Source: Acrasis kona
Taxonomy: Eukaryota; Heterolobosea; Eutetramitea; Acrasida; Acrasidae
Length of the DNA stretch: 38,240 nt
Assembly (NCBI GenBank): GCA_026419775.2
Contig: JAOPGA020001169.1
Coordinates: 1-38,240 of the forward strand
Direction: 5' to 3'
Position 1 is the stretch's first letter; every line of letters starts with the position of its first letter. Of this stretch, positions 20,894-30,216 are shown piece by piece. The position numbers and the translations under genes were made by a program. The notes below the pieces were generated by a model. That model saw nothing but the letters and a program-made list of their open reading frames with translations. It was not told the DNA's origin and made no database searches.

Positions 20894-22435
20894 TTATTTA
20901 AGACTAATGATGACAGATTTTAATTGAGTCCACTCATGTAAAGCATTGACTCCTCCTTCTCTCCCAAATCCACTCTGTTTGAACCCACCAAATTCACATT
21001 GAGGGAATATGCTAGCGTAAGTGTTACCCCATATGGTACCAGCCTCAACATTTTTAGTAATCTTCATAATGTTATTAATGTTGTTGCTGACGACACCTGC
21101 TGCTAATCCATATTCGGTGTTGTTACATCTTTCAATGACTTCGTCCACATCAGAATACTTGATAATGCTCATTACGGGTCCAAAAATCTCTTCTTTTGCA
21201 ATGGTCATTTCATCGGTCACATCGGCAAAGATGACTGGGGATGTAAAGTAACCTACTTTTGGCTTTTCGCGTTCGTTACCGTCGTATGCTACTCTCGCTC
21301 CTTCCTTCTTACCAACTTCAATGTAGTGATTGACGCGTTCGAATTGTGACTTGTTGATGAGTGGTCCAATTTGAGTCTTTTCATCTAATGGGTTGCCGAC
21401 TACAAGGTTTTTTGCAAACGCGGCCATCTCTGAGACGAACTCGTCATAAATTTTTTCGTGAACAAAAGTACGTGAGGCAGCGTCGCATGATTGACCGGAG
21501 TTTCCAAGACAAGCATTTCCTGCGATTGAAGCTGCTTCCTTGATGTCTACGTCTGGGAAAATAACAATTGGAGATTTTCCACCCAACTCCAATTGGACTT
21601 GCTTAAGGTTAGAATCTGCAGAGGCACGTAGGATCTCTCTTCCGATCTTGACTGATCCTGTGAAGGCAATTTTTCTAATTCTTGGATGAACGCTGAGGGC
21701 CTGTCCTGTGGTTGGACCATCACCTGTAACAACATTGAACACGCCTGGAGGGAATCCAACTTCGACGAAGAGTTCTGCTAGTTTAAGTGCAGTTAGTGGT
21801 GTTGCGTCGGCGGGTTTAAGAACAACAGTGTTACCCATGGCTAAGGCTGGTGCCAACTTGACAATAATGCACCACACTATTGAAAATGTTAGATTAGATT
21901 TTGTTTTAAGAACATACGAGGGAAATTCCAGGCCACGATTAATCCACAAACACCAATGGGTTCTCTTTGCGAATAAGCATGGTAATTGCCGTCAAGAGGA
22001 ACTAAAGCGTCATTGATATTAATTGAAAATAGAAATACTTTGTCTTCCGTCCAGTTTGTCTGCCCATCCGGCGTGATATTTAATTTCATTAGCTAGTCCC
22101 TCAATGGTTGCTCTCATAAAAGTAACACATGATCCGTTATTGAAGCACTCTAATTGATTTAGAGAGTCAATATCACGCTCCCAGACTTGTGCAAGTTTGA
22201 TCAGCAGATCATGACGACCCCTGTATCCAGCATCTTTCCAGGCACCCTTAAAGGCTTTCTCAGCTGCTTGAACTGCCCTATCTACATCTTCGGAACTTGC
22301 AAGGGGTACTTGGCAAATGACTTCTTCTGTTGTTGGGTTGGTGATCTCGTATGTTTTGCCCAGAGTACTATTCTGGAACTCTCCATTAATGAAAAGTTTT
22401 GTCTCCTTTGGCATGGTCACTTGTTTGTTCGACAT
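20894..22435 (-). CDS. Aldehyde dehydrogenase, NAD(P)+-dependent (ALDH superfamily)
   Basis: Three exons (22435-22039, 22001-21918, 21876-20894) joined over introns of 37 nt (22002-22038) and 41 nt (21877-21917) give 487 residues, the usual ALDH size. Splicing restores the conserved run QIPLDGNYHAYSQREPIGV...AWNFPLW. Landmarks: the Rossmann region VVLKPADATPLTAL, the catalytic-Glu motif LELGGKSP and the catalytic Cys in NSGQSCDAASRTF, plus EEIFGPV and the C-terminal GFKQSGFGREGG. It oxidises aldehydes to carboxylic acids; the ALDH1/2/betaine-aldehyde type is likely, and the substrate is uncertain. No targeting peptide is evident from the start chosen at 22435 (MSNKQVTMPKETKLFINGEF); the frame extends upstream, but an acceptor-like TTACAG suggests that part is leader. 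Confidence 0.93.
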
Positions 22436-22558
22436 TGTTGTTTGTTGTATCGATTGTAATGCTAAATCAAAACTCTCCTTCCTGTAACATAGAAACAAAT
22501 CACTTTGTATAGGCGGTTGGTTAAGCACAAAAGGCGCTACAATTTAACAATAATAATT

Positions 22559-22566
22559 TATAAAAG
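22559..22566 (+). promoter_or_regulatory. TATA-like box
   Basis: TATAAAAG lies 27 bases upstream of the ATG at 22593, so a transcript from it would have a very short leader. It is the main support for the small gene there. Confidence 0.35.
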
Positions 22567-22592
22567 CACTTCCTGCAAATCTGAAACTTGCA

Positions 22593-22793
22593 ATGTGGGA
22601 AGAGCATGTTCAAAGCAGAAATTTTGAACTCCAAATAACTGGCCGTAATATAAAGAGAGAGAACAAAGAAGCGACTGAATGTGTTAGTTTGAAACTGGAA
22701 GTACAAGTCAGCAGTACATCAAATGACACACCGGATGCCTACTTTGTGGATGAGTATTTAGTAGAATATGTATTGCTGTGGCAAATTCAATAA
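22593..22793 (+). CDS. Possible small protein (66 aa)
   Basis: Unrecognised. A single exon, MWEEHVQSRNFELQITGRN ... YFVDEYLVEYVLLWQIQ, with a TATA-like box just upstream and a stop codon that overlaps AATAAA (CAATAAAA). The composition is mixed and protein-like, with no TM segment or known motif. It sits between ALDH (leftward) and the S9 peptidase (rightward). It could instead be the upstream leader region of the peptidase gene. Confidence 0.35.
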   Translation: MWEEHVQSRNFELQITGRNIKRENKEATECVSLKLEVQVSSTSNDTPDAYFVDEYLVEYVLLWQIQ

Positions 22794-22974
22794 AAATTTG
22801 TTAATTGAAAATAGAAAATCATGTCATGTCATTACGCGTGATATTTTGGGTGCACTTTTGTTTTTATTTGGTAATTCTTGGAACTCCTTAAATTGTCCAA
22901 ACTGAAGTTCTTTCAGGTCAACCTATCATCGGAGTACAACGTTCTCCGTAGACATTTCAAAAATAATAGAGCAC

Positions 22975-25002
22975 ATGGACAACACACACCTTGTATTTTT
23001 ATTTGTGTTATTGTGTGTTTTGCTTTCATGTGTTTCGGGCATCAACAAGACCGAAGAGCTGAAGCCATTGTTCAGCATTGACCGTGTTGGAGGTGCCAGA
23101 TTCCATCCCTTCAAGGATGAAATTATGTATGTTAGTGACCAATCGGGTGTACTACAAATATACCGCGTTGGAGTTGATTTAGACGAACGAACAGTCGAAA
23201 AAACTGAACGCCTTGTCCAAACAAAAAATAGATGTACGTCCCCACGTTACTTGAGTGATGGAACCATTTTATTCTTACACGACCGCGGAGGAAACGAGAA
23301 TTTTCAAATTGGATTCATTGATAACGACGGACACTCCAAGTGGTTAACAAACGACCCAAAAGCCAAACATTTAATCACAAAGGTCACTAAAAATTATCTG
23401 TACTATAAAGCGAACACAAGAGACAAGGCTAAATTCGACGTTTACAGAATTCCGTTCCCACTTTCAGAACACAACGAGCCCGAACTCTTATACACACCAC
23501 CACACGGCCAAGCTCGAGCTGCCCTCACAAACCGCCATGAAACAAAAATCGTACTCGCACATCATTATTCAAACGTTCACGGTGAGATTTCAATACTAGA
23601 CCTCGAGAACGACATGGTTGTCTCATTAACGAAACCATTAAGCGGCAACAAACCCGTCCGTTGGTTACCACTACGTTTCTTGAACAAAAGAAGGACGAAA
23701 ATGTTGGTCAAAACTGACTTTCAATCACAATTCCTTCGCCTTGCCATTTTAGAGATTAAAAAATCAGGTGATGTGAAATTCAAGACCATCAGGCGCATGG
23801 AACAATTCAAGTATGATGTGCTAAGTTTAGTTACCAACCACAGAACAAAAGCATCATTCATAGAGCTCAACAAGGATGGATATTCGGAACTGATTCGCGT
23901 TCGCATCGGCTTGAAGGGATTCATGGGACCAATCAAGAAGGTCATACTTCCTTTGGAAAATGGAGTCATTGCAAGAGGTGATGCAAGAAGTTTCGGAAGA
24001 GGAATGGCCATTTCGAAAGATGGTACGACCATGGCCATCAGCATGAGTAATTCAGGAACGCCTGTCGACATTTACATGTTGGAGTTGGATCACAAACATT
24101 CATTCGTCAGAATGGACACGAGACCCAGGCGTCATCCTTATCAACCACATTATTGGAAGTTAATTATGAATTTAATTCCAAACGCACTAAAGAAGATCAA
24201 GTTCTGTAATGAAAAATTATACAAAATAAAATCTTTTGATGGTGTAGAAGTCCAATACTTTTTGTTGAAACCCGACGGTCCTGTACCAGAGGGTGGATTT
24301 CCAGTTGTAGTCCGTCTCCACGGAGGGCCCGAATCGCAAACCAGACCTGCCTTCAATGCGATCAACCAATATATTGTAAAAAATGGTTTTGCGTTGATGC
24401 TGCCAAACATTAGAGGATCAAGAGGATATGGAAGAAGATTTTTAGATTTGGACAACCAGGAAAAAAGACTGGACGCCATCCGTGACATTAAATACCTGGT
24501 TAAAGATTTAAAGAACAGAAATAACATTAATCACAAAAAGGCATTCATAATGGGTGGAAGTTATGGTGGTTATGCTACTCAACTTGCATTGGTGACTTAT
24601 CCTGAGTTATGGAGAGGTGGCGTTAGTGCAGTCGGTATGAGCAGCTTAGAGACATTCTTCGAGAGGACCGCTCCATGGAGAAGACACATGAGATACAAGG
24701 AGTACGGAAACTACGAAACTCAAAGAAAAATGTTGCACGAAATTTCTCCCATTAATAAAGCGGATAGAATCAAGTGTCCAGTGTTCTTCATTCATGGTAA
24801 AAACGACGAGAGAGTACCTGTGAGTGAGAGTGAGAACATGTATAAAAAGATTGTAAGAGAAAGCAACAAGAGGCACGACAATATCGGTAAAAGAAGTGTT
24901 TTGTTGATCTTCAAGGATGAAGGTCATGGTGTTACGAAGAGGGCGAATAGAGAAAAGGCAAACACGACGCTTATCAAGTGGTTAAGAGAAAACTCAAAAT
25001 AA
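22975..25002 (+). CDS. Secreted serine peptidase, prolyl oligopeptidase family (S9)
   Basis: Intronless, 675 residues. An N-terminal signal peptide (HLVFLFVLLCVLLSCVSG) predicts entry to the secretory pathway. Residues about 25-400 form a WD40/TolB-like beta-propeller (FSIDRVGGARFHPFKDEIMYVSD), and 420-675 is the alpha/beta hydrolase domain. Catalytic triad by motif: Ser about 529 in GGSYGGYA, Asp about 611 in HGKNDERVP, His about 651 in DEGHGV. The oxyanion-side motif RLHGGPESQ is present. Architecture fits acylaminoacyl-peptidase/dipeptidyl-peptidase-like S9C members acting on short peptides, here in lysosome/phagosome or outside the cell. Exact specificity cannot be read. There is no C-terminal KDEL-type signal. 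It converges with the WD40 gene 102 bases away, with AATAAA at 25076-25081. Confidence 0.93.
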   Translation: MDNTHLVFLFVLLCVLLSCVSGINKTEELKPLFSIDRVGGARFHPFKDEIMYVSDQSGVLQIYRVGVDLDERTVEKTERLVQTKNRCTSPRYLSDGTILFLHDRGGNENFQIGFIDNDGHSKWLTNDPKAKHLITKVTKNYLYYKANTRDKAKFDVYRIPFPLSEHNEPELLYTPPHGQARAALTNRHETKIVLAHHYSNVHGEISILDLENDMVVSLTKPLSGNKPVRWLPLRFLNKRRTKMLVKTDFQSQFLRLAILEIKKSGDVKFKTIRRMEQFKYDVLSLVTNHRTKASFIELNKDGYSELIRVRIGLKGFMGPIKKVILPLENGVIARGDARSFGRGMAISKDGTTMAISMSNSGTPVDIYMLELDHKHSFVRMDTRPRRHPYQPHYWKLIMNLIPNALKKIKFCNEKLYKIKSFDGVEVQYFLLKPDGPVPEGGFPVVVRLHGGPESQTRPAFNAINQYIVKNGFALMLPNIRGSRGYGRRFLDLDNQEKRLDAIRDIKYLVKDLKNRNNINHKKAFIMGGSYGGYATQLALVTYPELWRGGVSAVGMSSLETFFERTAPWRRHMRYKEYGNYETQRKMLHEISPINKADRIKCPVFFIHGKNDERVPVSESENMYKKIVRESNKRHDNIGKRSVLLIFKDEGHGVTKRANREKANTTLIKWLRENSK

Positions 25003-25103
25003 TTTGTCTTAAAAATACATTTTATGTACTTTATCATGTTTTTCATGCTTACAATTCTGGGTTGACTCAAAGATGAATAAATGGGCCATCATGATGAATC
25101 TCA

Positions 25104-26294
25104 TCAAACAATAGAAAGTATTGATATTTCTCCGCCTCTACACGCCGCAACTAGAGTTTCGTTATTTATATAATCCAAACACCTCACTGAATCAGGTAGT
25201 TCAACTCTATGCTTAAGCTGTAGATCGCTGGTATCATAAAATAATACAGTGCCACATGATACTGCCGCGGCTATAGTGTTAGGCGAGACGACACAAATAT
25301 TGAAAACGTCTCTGTTTTCTTCTTTAACGAGAACTCGAGATTTTATTTTGCCCTCAAAGTCCCAAAGGGTAATAACACCTTCACTTGATCCACTAATCAA
25401 GTAATTATTCATTCTACAGATTGTTAGAATACAACCACCTGTTGAACCGTTCTGTTCAAATGTATTCATACAATCACCAGTGGTTATATTGAATAAACGA
25501 ATAGACCCATCTATGCTTGCTGTTGCAATTGTATTCTCACAAAGTATTTCGACTGATGTAACATCTGATGTATGCCCAGCGAATTCTTTAACAACCGAGC
25601 GAGTATCCAATCTCACAAGCATTACTGATTTGTTTTTATCACAATACAATATGTATTCGTCATTAGGCCCAAAAGAGGCGGCTGCTTTACATAAACCAGG
25701 TCCGAGCACAACATCTATGTGTGATGTTATTTTCAGGTCAGACAGGCTGAATAAACCTATCATGAACTCTGAGGCAACTAAAATTTTGTCTGATGAAATG
25801 CAAGAACCCAGACTTTTTATGTACTTTAAATCGGTCTTAGTTGATTGAATAATAGTGCAATCAGTGCTCAAAGTATGAATGTAGCCGTCGCAATCTCCAA
25901 CAATGATTTGTTTTCCATCATAAAGAACAGCGTTGACCCAACTACGCAACTCAATTGATGACGTTTGTTTTATGCTCTGTTCAGAAAATAATTCGTAGGA
26001 TCTTTTGGACACATCGTCATGATATGAGTTGAGTTTGCTGTTGAACATTGAAGAGTAATCACTTTCATCTAGGAATAAACTTGTCTTCTCAAATTGAGCA
26101 TTAACGTCAGCGGCATCTTCTACGCTAGACATCTTTTCGCGTAGGTCAGCAAAGTAATCAATCTTTTCTAAATTCATAATAATGTTCTCTAATGGTTCTG
26201 GGTCCTCGTTTGATGTGTTTAAAGGCTCTACGAATGTATCCGCTGCTGTTGCGTTTTGCTTTACAGTTGACGTCTTGCTTGCACCACCTCCCAT
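25104..26294 (-). CDS. WD40-repeat protein with N-myristoylation signal
   Basis: Intronless, 396 residues. The N-terminus MGGGASKTS matches the N-myristoylation consensus (Gly2, small residue at position 6), predicting membrane attachment. After a polar, acidic leader of about 130 residues come six or seven WD-type blades, best seen in GHTSDVTSVEILCENTIAT / ASIDGSIRLFNITTGDC and SGSSEGVITLWDFEGK. The blades are degenerate, and the last (ACRGGEISILSI) closes the propeller at the C-terminus. It is probably a membrane-associated scaffold. The partner is unknown, and no F-box, SOCS or kinase domain is present. Confidence 0.88.
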   Translation of the reverse strand: MGGGASKTSTVKQNATAADTFVEPLNTSNEDPEPLENIIMNLEKIDYFADLREKMSSVEDAADVNAQFEKTSLFLDESDYSSMFNSKLNSYHDDVSKRSYELFSEQSIKQTSSIELRSWVNAVLYDGKQIIVGDCDGYIHTLSTDCTIIQSTKTDLKYIKSLGSCISSDKILVASEFMIGLFSLSDLKITSHIDVVLGPGLCKAAASFGPNDEYILYCDKNKSVMLVRLDTRSVVKEFAGHTSDVTSVEILCENTIATASIDGSIRLFNITTGDCMNTFEQNGSTGGCILTICRMNNYLISGSSEGVITLWDFEGKIKSRVLVKEENRDVFNICVVSPNTIAAAVSCGTVLFYDTSDLQLKHRVELPDSVRCLDYINNETLVAACRGGEISILSIV

Positions 26295-26608
26295 CGCTTC
26301 AAAATATTTTGTAGATTAAAAAGTTGAGTTTTGGATTGTAAAGTGATCGAAATTTATGTTTTTATCTGAACAACAAAGTAATAATAATAGTATAAGTTTA
26401 TTAGGATAAAGTGCTGAGGGCATCTCGGTGGGCGTCTAACATCCTTAGAAAATTAGGAAGGTAGCTAAGGGTCTGAACAAGATTCTTATAGACGCCAGTT
26501 GAAGAGGCTTCAGAATGTGGGTTCATTGGCCTATACTACCATTTTAGGCCTCTCCGTGGTACTTGTTCTGGTCAGATGTTCCTTCTTCCTCTTTCGGTCG
26601 GACTAGCC
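26295..26608. other. Short intergenic region containing a nested inverted repeat
   Basis: It holds the upstream region of the WD40 gene (26295-26395), a minus-strand AATAAA near 26397, and a structured segment. GGCGTCTA (26431-26438) pairs with TAGACGCC (26489-26496), enclosing CCTTAG (26443-26448) / CTAAGG (26465-26470). A second hairpin is GGCCTA (26528-26533) / TAGGCC (26545-26550). If the gene at 26609-27030 is real, these lie in its 3' UTR. Confidence 0.5.
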
Positions 26609-27030
26609 TCACTTGGATTGTTGTGTCCGTCTCTGTCCGTATTGTCTGTTGTTCCTTTTTGTGTCTTTTTCTTGAGGTGTGGATATCTCTTCGTCGCTTT
26701 CTTCATAGACATTTTGGGAAGTGATAATTTTCTCTTTTGTGGTGGGTTGGGTGCTTTGGGTGGGAGTGGTTGTGGGCTTATCAAAATTCTCATCACCACC
26801 TTTGGAAATCTCAGAGATTTGGTCGTACTCCTTGGTGTTCTGATCTTTGTTTAAGATTTTAAGTGCAGCCGTGACATCCACTTCCAAAACCCGTGCAAAA
26901 GAAATCAAGTGGTTCTTGCTGACTAAGGATTTCTTATTCTTGTATTCATTCTTCTTTGCGTGTCAGTGTTGTTTGTCTTCGTTCTTTTCTTTAGTGTCTT
27001 TAATTGTTTGGGATAATTTATTACGGCCAT
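26609..27030 (-). CDS. Small polar hypothetical protein, probably spliced
   Basis: Unrecognised. The main exon encodes KSLVSKNHLISFARVLEVD, ALKILNKDQNTKEYDQISEI, a Thr/Pro/Gln-rich part and a basic tail ending QRRTQQSK. Upstream the frame meets a TGA. An ATG at 27030 (ATGGCC) followed by GTAATA...CAAAG (71 or 74 nt, longer than other introns here) would splice in frame to KNEYKNKK. If that intron is wrong, translation may begin at the internal ATG (26908). Hydrophilic, no known domain. A 16-bp palindrome (27035-27050) lies just upstream. Confidence 0.3.
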
Positions 27031-27034
27031 AATT

Positions 27035-27050
27035 GTCAAAGCGCTTTGAC
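27035..27050. promoter_or_regulatory. Perfect 16-bp palindrome
   Basis: GTCAAAGCGCTTTGAC is fully self-complementary. It lies between the start of the minus-strand small gene and the tRNA gene. A dimeric transcription-factor site is one reading; no factor can be named. Confidence 0.4.
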
Positions 27051-27128
27051 GAGCACTTTAAAACCAGATTAAATTTTTTATCTATCTATATTTATATTCT
27101 ATTACAGATATTTTACATTGTAATATAA

Positions 27129-27219
27129 TCTCGAATGGTGTAGTTGGTTATGCAGAATTATAAATAGAACATAGCGGACTTTGAATCCGTTGCTCCAGGT
27201 TCGATTCCTGGTTCGAGAA
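27129..27219 (+). tRNA. tRNA-Gln (anticodon UUG) with an 18-19 nt insertion in the D arm
   Basis: The acceptor stem TCTCGAA/TTCGAGA pairs perfectly, with discriminator A at 27219. Anticodon stem GCGGA/TCCGT (27174-27178, 27186-27190) holds loop CTTTGAA, anticodon TTG at 27181-27183. T arm CCAGG-TTCGATT-CCTGG (27195-27211). The A box (TGGTGTAGTTGG) and B box (GGTTCGATTCC) are intact. The D stem GTGT (27138-27141) pairs with ACAT (27169-27172), but the loop between them is about 27 nt instead of 8-11. Removing 18-19 nt (within TGCAGAATTATAAATAGA and its edges) gives a normal 72-73-nt tRNA. There is no insertion at the canonical position 37/38. It is either an ectopic intron or an odd D-loop expansion. 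Confidence 0.9.
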
Positions 27220-27514
27220 TCTTTTTTAATAGAATTATACATTTATACCGAACTCTACAAAGCCATTATATATAAATTTCATATGATAGGGTGTTTAAAA
27301 TCGTTATACCTCTCACGGATCTTGATGCGGGTAAATTTTATGGTTGCATTTATTTCTGAGAACCGATGGATTAGGTAATTTTACGATAATACCGTGAAAT
27401 CTTGGACGGTTGGGACTCCTCTCTGACTAAAATAAATTTGGGATTCCTATTTTTATCATTTATACACTTAATTGCATATGGATCACACGGTTAGTTACAC
27501 ACTACCTCAACAAA
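27220..27514. other. Intergenic region upstream of the PQQ/lectin gene
   Basis: No gene, RNA or repeat recognised beyond the T-run at its left end. It is presumed to hold the promoter of the gene at 27515. Confidence 0.5.
27222..27227 (+). terminator. RNA polymerase III terminator
   Basis: A run of six T begins 3 bases after the tRNA discriminator base. This is the standard Pol III stop and argues that the tRNA gene is an intact transcription unit. Confidence 0.8.
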
Positions 27515-29893
27515 ATGAAGTCATACATTATACTTATCGTTGTGGGTATAGTGTGTGCACAAATACCCATGTGGGGGTACGATAGATCCAATAGTCGCTT
27601 CTCCACAGACGCAACAATAACAGAATCGAACATTAACACACTTACCACTGCCTGGACGTTTCAAACAAATGGCGATATGATGTCGATGTCAACAGTTGGA
27701 GTTGTCAACAACAACAAGATCGTTTATTTCGCAGACGCAGGGGGATGGATCTATGCTCTATATCAAGTAACAGGAGCCGCTCTTTGGAGGATTAAGTTCA
27801 GCACAGTTACCGGTATACAATCAAGTTATTCCAGAACAGCTCCACCATTGTACAACAACATGGTGTACTTTTGCGATCTCAAATCAGGATACCTTGTCGC
27901 ACTAAACGCCGCTACTGGCGCCCTTGTATGGAGAACCTTACTAAGCGCTCATCCTATGGTAAAGATTACCAATTCTCCAACTATCCACAATGGCGTTCTC
28001 TACGTTGGATTATCATCCAATGAAAATGGAGCAGAAGCAAACGACCCTAACTATCAATGTTGTACTTTCCAGGGAGAGGTTCTAGCAGTTGATGCCAAAA
28101 ATGGTGTTATCAACTGGAGAACAAAAATGATGCCTGACAACCAAGGACTCTCCACTGGTTACAGCGGTGCCGCTGTTTGGGGATCTTCTTTCCCGATAGA
28201 CGTCGAGAGGAATACCATTTACGTTGGAACCGGTAATAACTACAATGTACCTCCTAACGTTACCCAATGTCTTCGAAATTCAGCACTGAAGGATCAAGGA
28301 AGGTGTATAGACTCAAATAACCACGCAAGTAGTATTGTTGCTATAAATCTAAGTAACGGAGCCATTAGATGGGCATTTAAGGGTGTACCAGCTGATGTGT
28401 GGACCACACAGTGTTTTACACCTGGAAAATGCATTCCAGGTGTAGATTTGGATTATGACTTTGCACAAGCACCCATGATCTACACAACTTCTGATGGCGT
28501 CGATGTAGTTGGTGCTGGAAGTAAATCAGGTGTATATTGGGTACTTAATAGAGATTCAGGCGCTCTAGTGTGGAAATTAGACACTGAAGCAGGTAACAGT
28601 GGTGGTGGATGTGGTTTTGGTAGTTCTATGGATGCTAATAGCATTTATGTCGGAAATAGTAACACTGGATTCCAAACAGTGGTCATGAGCGATGGTTCTA
28701 GTTGCTCAGGAGGTTTTTGGACCAGTATCGATAAATCAACCGGTGTGGTCAACTGGAAGGTATGCGATCCCATAGCTGATCCAAATTATCAAGCACCTGA
28801 AGAACATCCATTTACAAAAATCTCACCTAATAGAACACCTCAATCATATGCTAGTGCATTCGCGCCTGTGACTTCAAACGCGGCAGGATTGGTATTTGTG
28901 GGTAGTATGGACCCTAGAGGAGCAATATACGCTCTAAGTGCATCTACTGGAAGAACAGTTTGGACATATTACTTGGGTGGTAGCGTGGGAGCTAGTGCGA
29001 CCATCAGTGATGGTTATTTACTCTGGGGTAGCGGATACACACAATGGGGCAGAGGAAGTGGTAGTAACGTATATAGAGCATTCAAATTACCAAGAACTAC
29101 AAATACAGACCTACCAATTAACCCAACTATTACAATTGCACCAACTACTACTGCTGCTACTTCTACCACGACTTCACCAACTACTACAACTGCTTCAACC
29201 ACTACTGCAGCTCCAACTGCTACAGTCAATCACCCAACCAACTGTTGGACATGCCCAGCTGGAGAAACCCATTGGTGGGAAGCAGGTTATAGTTCACCGC
29301 CAGACGGAGATAGATGCACTTGTCTAAGACGAACTACCACAACTAGAGCACCTTCTACAACATCTGCTCCAACCACGACTAGAGCACCAATTACCACTGC
29401 TGTACAACCGACTACTACAACTCCACCTTCTACGGCATGTCCAGCTGGATACACCCTTTACTCTGACTATTGTTATAAACTCTTCACTTCACCTATTCTA
29501 TCATATTCTGATGCTAAGCAGTATTGTAGGAGTCAAGGAACCTATTTGGCGTCCATTACTACATGGCAACAAAACTCTTGGATCAATTCATTTGCTCCAA
29601 AAACTTGTGCTGAGTTCTTTATTGGAGGCGTCCGTACTTCAAATAAAGCTCCGTTTAAATGGGAAGACTCTAGAACATGGGCATATACTAATTTTGATGT
29701 TAACCAACCCGTAGGGTATGGTAATCATGTTTCTTACATACATGATTCACGATTCGGAACTGTTGGTAAATGGCGTAGTATAGGTAATGACTATATTAAA
29801 CCATTCTTATGTGGAGTCAAGGCCAAAGTGACAAGATCTATTCGTTCAGATAAAAGAGTAAAGAAGGGTTATCTTATGACGAGAGCAATATAA
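27515..29893 (+). CDS. Secreted PQQ-type beta-propeller protein with C-terminal C-type lectin domain
   Basis: Intronless, 792 residues. A signal peptide (MKSYIILIVVGIVCA) opens it. Residues about 18-525 form an eight-bladed-type propeller with repeated GxIYALYQVTGAALWR, GYLVALNAATGALVW, GEVLAVDAKNGVINW and GAIYALSASTGRTVW motifs, as in PQQ-dependent alcohol/polyvinyl-alcohol dehydrogenases. Then a Thr-rich linker, a small Cys/Trp-rich module (CWTCPAGETHWWEAG), a second Thr/Pro linker, and a C-type lectin domain from about 640 (CPAGYTLYSDYCYKLF, DAKQYCRSQGTYLASI, FIGGVRT, KWEDS, FLCGV). The WxW-type Ca/sugar motifs are degenerate (FKWEDSRTW). The order suggests an enzyme or binding propeller tethered to glycans or prey surface. 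Whether PQQ is bound is unknown. AATAAA lies at about 29923. Confidence 0.9.
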   Translation: MKSYIILIVVGIVCAQIPMWGYDRSNSRFSTDATITESNINTLTTAWTFQTNGDMMSMSTVGVVNNNKIVYFADAGGWIYALYQVTGAALWRIKFSTVTGIQSSYSRTAPPLYNNMVYFCDLKSGYLVALNAATGALVWRTLLSAHPMVKITNSPTIHNGVLYVGLSSNENGAEANDPNYQCCTFQGEVLAVDAKNGVINWRTKMMPDNQGLSTGYSGAAVWGSSFPIDVERNTIYVGTGNNYNVPPNVTQCLRNSALKDQGRCIDSNNHASSIVAINLSNGAIRWAFKGVPADVWTTQCFTPGKCIPGVDLDYDFAQAPMIYTTSDGVDVVGAGSKSGVYWVLNRDSGALVWKLDTEAGNSGGGCGFGSSMDANSIYVGNSNTGFQTVVMSDGSSCSGGFWTSIDKSTGVVNWKVCDPIADPNYQAPEEHPFTKISPNRTPQSYASAFAPVTSNAAGLVFVGSMDPRGAIYALSASTGRTVWTYYLGGSVGASATISDGYLLWGSGYTQWGRGSGSNVYRAFKLPRTTNTDLPINPTITIAPTTTAATSTTTSPTTTTASTTTAAPTATVNHPTNCWTCPAGETHWWEAGYSSPPDGDRCTCLRRTTTTRAPSTTSAPTTTRAPITTAVQPTTTTPPSTACPAGYTLYSDYCYKLFTSPILSYSDAKQYCRSQGTYLASITTWQQNSWINSFAPKTCAEFFIGGVRTSNKAPFKWEDSRTWAYTNFDVNQPVGYGNHVSYIHDSRFGTVGKWRSIGNDYIKPFLCGVKAKVTRSIRSDKRVKKGYLMTRAI

Positions 29894-30216
29894 CACGGGA
29901 CTGTTGTATTCTTTGTACATATTTAATAAAAAAGTATGGTAAATATTTTTAAATTGTGTTTCAATACCATCTTCTTCAAAGCTTACTTCAAACATTTTAC
30001 AAAATCAAATTCTCCACGATTATGGTCATATGGAATAATTCAATTGACAACAATTCTCCGCTTTGGAAGCAAGGAGGAGTAACATGAAGCACACAACGAA
30101 GAACAAGAATCATTATACTTTAGCAAACTTGAAGAAGAGTAAATCAAAGCAATTTGTCAACTTTTATTCTTTCCCTCATATTCATCTTTCATTTAAACTC
30201 TGATGAAAATCATCCA
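29894..30216. other. Intergenic region between convergent genes
   Basis: AATAAA near 29923 ends the PQQ/lectin mRNA, and TTTATT near 30163 provides a minus-strand AATAAA for the CCT-domain gene. Nothing else recognised. Confidence 0.5.

Noticed and set aside
22436-22528. Upstream extension of the ALDH start to 22528
   Set aside because: The added residues do not match ALDH N-termini and contain an acceptor-like TTACAG, suggesting a 5' leader or intron.
28938-29327. Plus-strand Leu/Gln-rich ORF of 129 codons
   Set aside because: Frame-shifted shadow of the Thr-rich linker in the PQQ/lectin gene.
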